Source: Eudromia elegans (lineage: Eukaryota; Chordata; Aves; Tinamiformes; Tinamidae). Taken from it: DNA of 64,000 bases. The notes below the pieces were generated by a model. It did not search any database, was not told where the DNA came from, and was given only the letters and a program-made list of their open reading frames with translations. The DNA is taken from NCBI GenBank assembly GCA_003342815.1, contig PTEX01000164.1, forward strand, positions 1,155,748 to 1,219,747, given 5' to 3'. The position numbers and the translations under genes were made by a program. The first letter of the stretch is position 1. Each line of letters starts with the position of its first letter. Positions 56,601 to 64,000 of this stretch are shown in pieces.

Positions 56601-58829
56601 CCCATGCCCACGGACACCCTCGGAGGTGGCAGCCCCTCGGACCAGCCCAGCTGAACCGCATTGCACTGTTAGCACAGGGAGAGGCAGCCCAGGCTGTGGG
56701 ACCCAAGGTGCCTAGCTCAGGGAGCAGAAGAAAGGAGAGGCAGCAGCAGAGCCCCCATGGCCCCGTCTGCTCCAGGGGGATGCCTCAGCAGGAGCACTTA
56801 CATCCTGGGGTTGCAGTGAGTGACTCACCAGGTTGGGTGGTCACGCTGGCCCTCGGGAGCCCTCCTAAAGCCTTTGGGGTGGTCAGCAAGGAGTTAATGC
56901 AGCTGATGATAAAAGTGAAGGATCCTCTTGACCCTTCTTAGGTTTAGAGTCTGTTTGTCACCTCCACCCCTGCCCTTTCCAACTCCCCAAAGAGACTCCC
57001 AAGCTTCAATGCAAGTCTTATTTTCTCCTAGCACAAGAAAATGCAGATTGCTTCACCTAACACCCAGATCAACCTTCCTGGGAAGGGTTATCCAAAGGAG
57101 GAAGCAGTGAAAGTTCTTTAATTAGCACCTTGTATGGCAAAGATTGAGGAGCAGTGACTCAGACAACATACTAACCATTGCAACTTTAATGATTAAACCT
57201 CATTTCCACCTTCCCTGCTTATTTAACATCAGTTCCGTGAGGCCATCAGCATCTGGCCCTCACTTTCCTTTCTGTGAAAGGCTGAACGTTCCCCAAAGGG
57301 CTGAGCGTCCCTGCAGCACGCAGGAGAACGTGAGCATCACGCAGAATCAGCCTGCCTTCAATTTGATCCCCATTTGGTAATTTAGGTTTTACAAAGGCTT
57401 TCAGGAAAGTTTGCTGAAAAGAGCAGAGCATGAGGAGATTCTGCTTCACCTCACAAGATGAAAAACAGGTCACAGGCTGAAGACGCAAAACGCTACTGAA
57501 AAGTGAGGGGAGAAATCACATATAAAAACTCTGAACGATCCCCTCCAACACTGCTTAAATCAGGAAGCAGCTGGGGCAGCAGCAACGCCACCATGCGACA
57601 CCCACACGTGACGTTTCACAGGCTGGTGTTTCAGACAGTGCTGTTGGTGGAATTATTTCCAGGGAGGCTGCTTACGTTTTCGCTTGTGAGTCAGCTCTAA
57701 ACTGCACTGTGAGCTATTATACACCACAAAGAGCACGTTCCGTTACAGCATGCCGATGAAATTTGGGGATGAACACATTATCAGATCTGCTAAACACAAC
57801 ATTTGTGTTCATTTATAATTCAAAAATGTGCTGTCTGTAGTTATCACTCACATAGATGTTAATAAATATTGTAAGCATGACGGCAAGAAGCACTTATCTG
57901 GAAACTTTCTGACTGAAAATAAAAACCCCTTACCCATATTTAGCAGACACAAAAAGCTGTAAAAGATGCAGTCATCAATATCCAGCTAATTATCTGGGGA
58001 ATCTAAGACGTTATAGAGCCTACAGTATCTAGAGTATCTGACTGCCCAGCCATATAGTTGCATGCACTAGAGAGGGAAGATCCCAGGTTTCAAGAGCAAC
58101 CCTGAAACAGGGAGTTTCTGAGAAAAAAAAATTGAGAGAGATTTCTATACAGGATACAACACATGTTGTTTTCCTTTGTGCAAAATGAATATAGGTGTCT
58201 CTTGTAAAGCAAAATTAACATGTGCACGGGGAACAAAACAGGTCAGTGAGCAGGAGGAGGAGGAGGTTAGGACCAAATGGTAAGTCTGGGGAGAACAGGA
58301 ATGTCCTACAAGCCCACTGAATAACAGCGTTCATCCCCGCCTGGGCTCTCGCTCACTGTGCTTCTGACAGCGCTGAGGTGAAAAGCAGATCATCAGTGCT
58401 CAGTGTTGAGTCTGAAAGCAAGCAGTGAATAATCATAAAAGAAACCTGCCACCAGAGCACCTGCTTGTTCCTATTACATTATTGCTGCCTCCCACAAAGT
58501 ACCGTTGGTTGCTACTTCTCATCTGCAGTTGAGGAAACTGCGCAAGCCGGGGGTATTGCAGAGAGGCTGGGGCACCCCAGGCTTACACAGCAAATCTGCA
58601 ATAGAGCTCAGGACATGACACAGACCCCTAAAATTTTGGCAGACTTTCTCAAAGAAAACCTATGTGGCAGTTCATGCAGAGATAGTAATGGAAATAGTTC
58701 TCTCTTACCTACGTACATCACACCCTCCTTGGTCTTCTCTGCAGCCTCCGTCACCCCCTGCTTGGTCTTTTCCGCAGCAGCCACAACACCTTCCTTAGCA
58801 ATGGAGAAACCTTTCTTAAAGACATCCAT
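44649..58829 (-). CDS. SNCG: SNCG, gamma-synuclein (5 exons, 128 aa)
   Basis: Join on the minus strand: 58829-58709, 54529-54488, 53607-53480, 45799-45725, 44669-44649; 387 nt, 128 codons plus TAA, all introns GT-AG. Human SNCG is 127 aa, and its first two coding exons have the same lengths (121 and 42 nt). The N-terminus [16 protein letters not shown] is diagnostic of gamma- over alpha- and beta-synuclein. KTKxGV-type 11-residue repeats run through residues 10-65, followed by the hydrophobic middle ([15 protein letters not shown]). This part binds acidic phospholipid vesicles as an amphipathic helix. The C-tail (98-128) is Pro/Gly/Ala-rich with seven acidic residues and no lysine, much less charged than the human tail. 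Human SNCG is cytosolic, in peripheral neurons, retinal ganglion cells and fat. Confidence 0.96.
44670..45724 (-). other. SNCG intron 4 with a 9-bp tandem repeat
   Basis: 1.06 kb. It includes four 9-bp units at 44751-44786 and a CpG-rich block at about 44920-45070. No exon recognised. Confidence 0.8.
44751..44786. repeat. 9-bp tandem repeat, 4 units (TATAACTGT type)
   Basis: Units TATAACTGC, TATAACTGT, TATAACTGT, TATAACAGT in a row inside SNCG intron 4, 82 bp before the last exon. Confidence 0.85.
45725..45799 (-). CDS. SNCG: SNCG coding exon 4 (GC-rich tail exon)
   Basis: 75 nt, residues 98-122, opening with EDL as in other gamma-synucleins, then PPEQPG and Ala/Gly-rich sequence. Acceptor TTGGCAG, donor GTAAGT, phase 0. 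Its GC content is far above that of the other exons. Confidence 0.92.
45800..53479 (-). other. SNCG intron 3 (7.7 kb)
   Basis: Contains GC-rich blocks at about 47420-47960, 48400-48720 and 50480-50760, an alternating purine-pyrimidine tract at 49457-49484, and a 26-bp imperfect tandem dimer at 51853-51904. Long open frames in the GC blocks (up to 249 codons, 48120-48869 minus) resemble nothing known and are probably chance. Confidence 0.75.
51853..51904. repeat. Imperfect 26-bp tandem dimer after a TATA-like box
   Basis: Two copies starting CCCCTCTAAA (51853 and 51879), agreeing at about three quarters of positions. A plus-strand TATAAAAG lies at 51833-51840. No transcript evidence. Confidence 0.5.
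53480..53607 (-). CDS. SNCG: SNCG coding exon 3
   Basis: 128 nt, residues 55-97: [17 protein letters not shown] repeat segment and the hydrophobic middle to GVVKK. Acceptor CCTAG, donor GTATGT. Confidence 0.96.
53608..54487 (-). other. SNCG intron 2
   Basis: 880 bp, no feature recognised beyond its splice sites. Confidence 0.85.
54488..54529 (-). CDS. SNCG: SNCG coding exon 2
   Basis: 42 nt, residues 41-54, [14 protein letters not shown]. Same size as human. The repeat reads KTKEGV, where human gamma-synuclein has KTKENV. Confidence 0.96.
54530..58708 (-). other. SNCG intron 1
   Basis: 4.2 kb, AT-rich with a GC-rich block near 55800-56300 whose open frames are unrecognised. No mobile element recognised. 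Confidence 0.8.
58709..58829 (-). CDS. SNCG: SNCG coding exon 1
   Basis: 121 nt, residues 1-40 and one base, ending MYVG across the junction; donor GTAAGA. The start is set by the invariant [14 protein letters not shown], although the frame stays open upstream to an ATG at 58994. Confidence 0.96.
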
Positions 58830-59030
58830 CCTTTTGCTTGCTTGGGTATCACCTGCAGGATCTGTGGGAGGGACAGCAGTAAAAAACACCTCAGGACAGT
58901 GACTGCAGTATGCAGTCTTACCCTCCGTGGAGATGCAGTTGCTCTGCCAGTCTGTTTGCTCCTGCTCCTCTGCTGGATGGAGATAGTGTGGCAAACCTCA
59001 CAGTCTTTGCCAGCTCTTATTGATCAAGTG
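58830..59030 (-). promoter_or_regulatory. SNCG 5' UTR and probable core promoter
   Basis: The minus strand has an AATAAG at 59021-59016, a weak TATA variant, that could place the start near 58990. A donor-like GGGTAAGA near 58922 and an acceptor-like CCTCCCACAG ending near 58863 suggest an optional intron of about 60 nt, short for a vertebrate. All of this is inferred. Confidence 0.35.
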
Positions 59031-62000
59031 CTCTGCAGTGTAGCCAATGCCTGCAAAAAGCTGATACTGAAATATTAATGATATGGGTCTGCTTGGCAAG
59101 ATTTAGGAAGGGAGGGGGAGAGGAGGAGGACATTGGTAGGTAAGGGACTTTCTGGAAAATTTCCAGATGGATAAGGCTTTATAAATATACTGTAATGCTC
59201 CCACTCAAGGACACTCTCGGATCCTTTCATGGGGAGTGAGAAAGCGATTTTTATCTGAAGAGCCAAGTTCCTGAAAGCTCCTCTCCCTGAGGTTGCAGCA
59301 AGAAGAAAACTCACCCTCCGGCGGGTTCCTGGAAGCTGGTCAGCTTGTAAAGCAGGTAGCACTCGTAACAAACCAAACAGCATCACATTTCTTGCTCTAG
59401 CTTTTACCAGAACTCATCCCGCACAAAACAATACCGAGAACATCATTTGTAGCAAACACTGACAGAAAAAGGGGAACAAAAGCCATTAGCTAATGCGTGG
59501 TGCCCAGGTAGGGGAGCTGGAAGCCCCATGAGCTGTTGGTGAAGTTTGAAGGTGGCCCCTCAGGGCACTAAGGATGAATTACGGTGTTTGCTTGGCTTCA
59601 CATCCCTTTACCACAGCTCATTTCTGAAAAATCCCATGCCTGCCGAGGGAAATCCTGTTTCCTATTTGCTTCTCAGAGCTGCGGTGCACCGAGCTCAGGG
59701 AAGCTGCTGCAGAATGATGCAACATTTTACACAGGCACCATCACTTAGGGCAGAAGTCTGTGTCTCGGCGTATACTGGGGCGAGCAAACCACTGCTCTGA
59801 CAAGTGATTGTGAAAATCTTTTAGTTTGCAAAGAAAGGGCTCATTAGGAAAAAAAACAATATGAAAACATATAGACATTAGTCATCATTGGAAATCCCAA
59901 TAGACCTTAAGTTAAACACTAAATTATCTTCTGAATAGATCCCAAGTGACCTACATTAACTGCTGTCTCAGTAGCAAACTGAAATTCAAAGCAGGCAAGC
60001 CTGAAAGCAACGGCGGGTGCAACCCTCCTGCACCCGCGTGCTGAACGTTTTGTCCTGTATCAGCGGCCACAGGCAGGGTGGAGGCTTTGGATGGGGCTCT
60101 ATCTGAAGCTGTGGGATCCTGAAGCCGCAGTCCCTGAGCCGCGGAGTCACCGGCCTGGGCAGCTTCTCCCGCCAGCCCCACGGAGCGTCACGGCGAGAGC
60201 TCCCGGCGCGCAACGCAGGGTCGCAGGCTGCACCGCCACGTGGACACATCCGGAGGGCCGCTGATCTGGAAAATAAGAGGTGGGTTTCTTGATCCTTGTT
60301 CTCACAAACGGTTCTCCTTGACCGTAAATGGAGGACCAATTTCCACTTGAGTGCAGAGGACTCAAACTCGTGAAATCGTACAAAATTATTGTTAGTTACA
60401 AAATAGAGCAGGACTCAGAAGGCAGCCATTACAGCATGCTAAGAGGATACTAATTTCCATTTAGATCATTATTATACTGAACTGAGAGGTGTAATTGCGA
60501 TAGACAATGGTGTTACTATGTGAGGGGGGAAAAAAAAGTTTCTTCCACTATCTTTCAAAATTTCCTTTGGGGGCTGATTGAGCATTACTCAGCTGCTGCC
60601 CTGATCTGCTCCCAGCCTGCACCTAAAGCAGATATACCTCTTTCACTTCATTGTGCCACTGTTTAACAGAGCTGCTCTTGGAGTCAGTGGCGACAGCCCC
60701 ACTGCTTTCATTAGAGCAGGGCAGGTGTCTGGTAGAAAGGGAGTTTGCCCCTTGGGGAGCTGCTACAGGGCCCATTTACTCTTTCACCAGGCTTTCCGAA
60801 AGCATCAAAGTGCAGAGCTCTGCAGGGTTACAGGTGCTACCAGTATCTTCATGAGAACTGCCAGCCTGGCAGGGCTGAGCAAAAAGCATATTTTGACTTG
60901 GTCAAACTATTGTTCTGTCACTGTAACTTCTACAGTTTAATTCTACATAACCTGCATCGTTACTGAAGTTATCAAACACATGAAATACCAAGCTTTTCTG
61001 GAATGTAAAACATGAATCATCCCAGGATTCAATTAACCAGTGCTAGAACGGGATACTCCTTTCCTGCACCCGCCTCTGCTGATGACCTTCAGAAAGGAGC
61101 CCACGAGAGGCATCTCGGGGTTGCTGGATCACTCCCAAGGCGGCACGCAGTCTGCACAGGCACCGCTTCAGTTTCAGGAAAGCTCTGCACTCAAGACAAC
61201 GCTGCAGGTGATCTATACAGAGCAAGTGTCAGTAAAGGCTCTTAAACACTTGCTACCCCACGGCAATCACTCTACCCTGTTTTCTATTCCAAGCAGAGAA
61301 TTCAATCCAATTTTTTTGCCAATCCTGCCTNAGGCAAATCTAATAACTGCAGTTAAAATAAGCAACCTTATTAACCTTATTTAAGCAACCTTAAAAGCAT
61401 TAAGGTTTTACTGGGTTATCAGCTTTGTGCCTGAAAAATAAACTTTCATTTGTATTAGCGCCCCGACAACAGAGACCCTTTCGATAAAATTTAGAAAAAC
61501 AGAGGTGCTTTACAGGTAGCAAGGTACAACTATCAGAATCCACCCGTGCTCTGCATTATTATTACTTGGAATATTTCTCTCCAGTGGCTGAAGCGGGTTA
61601 CAGAAGAGCTTTTATTCTGGTGTGGAAAAGGGTTAATCGGAGGGTTTCCATCATGCCCGGTACACAGCAGGAATGAACAGGACACGTCGTGAGACGCAAG
61701 GCAAACTCTTCAGCAAGGAGCCCGCCAAGTTCGACGCCTCCGAGATGCCCAAGCGGCGGCGAGTTCCCCTCGCTTTTCCATAGCTTTGCCTATGGCTGCT
61801 GCTCACAGGCTGTTCTCCCGTCGCCGAGCTGGTGCTGACGCCGGCTGGGGGCCGCTCACCCCCGACACGAGGGGTCTGCAGAGTCCCAAAAGGGGCAGCT
61901 GCCCCTGGCCGGGCTGCCTATGGCTAACTCCAGCCCAACCCGCTTCTCCCCCAACATACAAAGGAAATACACGAATGCAAAGGGAGAAAAAAAAAAAAAT

Positions 62001-64000
62001 CAAGATTCCCTGACCTCTTCCATTGCGTCTACGGGCTAAAATAGGATTTTACATTGTTTGTTCCTCTTTCCTCGCTTGTTTTCTCAGTTGCAAGTTACTC
62101 AGCATGCAAGACCTTGCGTTTGCCCTTTAACAGGGAACTTGCAAAGGAGACAAAGGTATCCCACCGGATTCGAGGAATGGGATTTGGTCACATCCTATTT
62201 AAGTACGAAAATGGGGGTATGATATTGTTGGAAAGAAAGGTAAGGTAAGGAAAGACAACCAGCTGCTTCTGCGATGAATAAATATCCTTTCTTCAGGAAG
62301 TTTTTATAGGCAGCAAAACATTAACATATAGGATCAAACCTTGCTTCATATAAACAAAAAACCTCCTCCTCTGTTTCTCTCTCTCCATTTATGGATAGTT
62401 CAGAGTGCAGAAAGGAGACCGGTCTCAGGTCATTAATTTCCAGGCTCTAAGGGAAACAAGGAGTTCTGTCAGACATCCTCTTGGCAGATCATTTAAGCCT
62501 TGAATCCTGTGTGCATGTTTGCATAGCTAATGAGTAATTTCCTTTGTCAGGGAATAGTGGTGCAAAGCCTGACAGACAAGCAGCTTTTAGGGCACATAGA
62601 CCGAGAGCAGAGTGCTGCTAGCACAGCACTCTGCACTCTTTAGCGACCCATCTCCACTATTCAATATCGTTTGTGGGTTTTGAGCAAACCGAAAAAGTAC
62701 ACAGCCAAAAAGAAGCCACCTTCCTCCTCCAAAGGCCAAGCTACTGAAGAGAGTTAGCTTCACAGTCTCTGCCTCTGCCTAGAGAAGAGATCTGCTGGCC
62801 CTGCTCTTCCTGTGCTCCCACGCTCAGCAGCTGAATCCCGTTCCCCCCGGCTGCGCACGGGGAAGGCCTGGGCTGCGAGTGCACGGGAGCGTGGGGACAG
62901 GACACGCAGAATGAGACAGCATTTTCCAGGTGGAAAAGCGGCTGCCTGGCGAGCACTTGACCCCTTGCTGCCCAGACACCGGCAAAACTGCTCTGGGCAT
63001 CTTCACAGGCACAGAGCCCTTACAGCTGTTCAGTCTGCCTCGGAGGTGTGAAGATGGGATGTATGAATCTTAAGCAATATATACTTATTTAAACACCTCT
63101 AGGTTTCCTCAGCTTTCTAGACATCTTTTCCAAGTTTTTGTTTTTTTTTTTTTTTTAAAGATACTCAGATTCTGAATTTAAGACCATAACATAGATTTAA
63201 GATCACTACGAGTAGATAGCAAATCTTGGAAGATACAGAGGAAATGAAAAAATGATCCATTAATTGAAATTTCGTCTCAAAGGGCTCATTCTCCAGAGAA
63301 ACTATTTGGTACAGCCAGTTGCATTTGCTTTCCAAGCATGCACAAGCTGTTTATCAAATGCATTGCCTGGCACTGTTTACTGTCAGGTCACTAACCTCCT
63401 ATTGAACTGCAGTTGCAGGGCTGTTACTTTAAACCAAGAGAAGGTGGCGAAGATGAGAAAATGGATTCTAGCTCTTACCTAGGTTATCTAGAAGAGTGTA
63501 TCACTATTTGACAACTTGATTATGGAACTGCAAATGGTACAGTGGGTCCAGGCAGACAGCACTGCAGGCAGTCACACATCGCTATTACCAACGGCCAAGT
63601 TTACTTTGGGAGTAAAACCTCTTCCCAAATCCTTTTGCAAACTATGCTTTGAGCTGTATCTATTTCACCTCTTTCTTCCATTCCTCCAATAGTATTAATA
63701 AGCTGAGCAGGTTGGTAAAGTACCCCAAACTTACAACAAAGCTACTAAGCGACCAGCAGATAGTTATCTGTGATAATGGGTGCACAATTGTCCTTCTCCT
63801 TCAGTAATGACCTTCTTGAAGAAACTGCCCGTAAAAGGCAATGTGTGCATTACTATGGCAAACCTCCTCACACATCTGCTTTCACTGCTTCCCATGCTGA
63901 CTCACCTGCCCAACAGAGGAAAGGTTGCTCTGTATGATATTCCTAAATATAGACTCACATCCTCTACAGATGTTAAGGATGAAAACTTACAGCTCAGTTC
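59031..64000. other. Upstream flank of SNCG, no gene recognised
   Basis: In human the next gene upstream is MMRN2, divergent from SNCG. No signal peptide plus EMI-type cysteine pattern of MMRN2 was found on the plus strand, so it must start beyond the window or in exons I cannot recognise. There is a T-run near 63139-63157, one ambiguous base at 61331, and otherwise ordinary sequence. Confidence 0.6.

Noticed and set aside
58252..58266. Short GGA triplet run in SNCG intron 1
   Set aside because: Only about five units, ordinary low-complexity sequence.
61331..61331. Single ambiguous base n
   Set aside because: Assembly ambiguity in intergenic DNA; it affects no feature.
63465..63482. Strong minus-strand donor-like GTAAGAG upstream of SNCG, possible remote first exon
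   Set aside because: No matching exon, promoter or acceptor relation to SNCG can be shown; isolated donor matches are common.
59031..64000. First exons of MMRN2 expected from human synteny
   Set aside because: No signal peptide followed by EMI-type cysteines on the plus strand was found; the gene probably starts beyond the window.

Overview
The window is eukaryotic nuclear DNA and looks avian. It carries three recognisable vertebrate loci in the order GLUD1 (+), an ADIRF pair (-), SNCG (-). This mirrors human 10q23.2 (MMRN2-SNCG-ADIRF-...-GLUD1-SHLD2), inverted and more compact. Exons are small, introns are GT-AG, GC-rich islands alternate with AT-rich intron DNA, and no SINE, LINE or LTR copy was recognised. 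The GLUD1 protein is close to vertebrate GDH but differs at several residues from the chicken and human sequences as I recall them, so I do not name the species.

Layout. 1-2100: GC-rich divergent promoter. On the left (minus strand) there is probably a non-coding first exon of SHLD2 with a good splice donor. On the right is GLUD1. Between them lie MYB-type hexamers repeated at exact 10-bp spacing and two NRF1-like palindromes. 2104-26930: GLUD1, 13 coding exons, 550 codons plus stop, complete and in frame, with a 10.3-kb first intron. 28270-31680 and 36240-39320: two complete three-exon ADIRF-type genes in tandem, both minus strand, both exactly 76 codons, both with phase-1 introns, an identical 63-bp middle exon length, and their own TATA box and AATAAA signal. 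44265-58830: SNCG (gamma-synuclein), five coding exons, 128 codons, minus strand. 58830-64000: upstream flank of SNCG, no gene recognised.

Function. GLUD1 encodes mitochondrial glutamate dehydrogenase. ADIRF and SNCG products are small proteins built from 11-residue amphipathic repeats. Three such genes stand in a row in the same orientation, all with only phase-1 or phase-0 introns and a first intron in phase 1. The most novel-looking item is the second ADIRF-type gene, next to the GLUD1 3' end. It keeps the exon architecture and repeat register but has a different N-terminus and C-terminus.

The remaining DNA is intronic or intergenic. It holds a 62-73-bp minisatellite with CACGTG cores (32224-32611), a near-perfect 40-nt hairpin (32920-32959), short tandem repeats and GC-rich blocks without recognised genes. 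All gene models were built by hand from splice signals and reading-frame continuity; no database search or transcript data was available.
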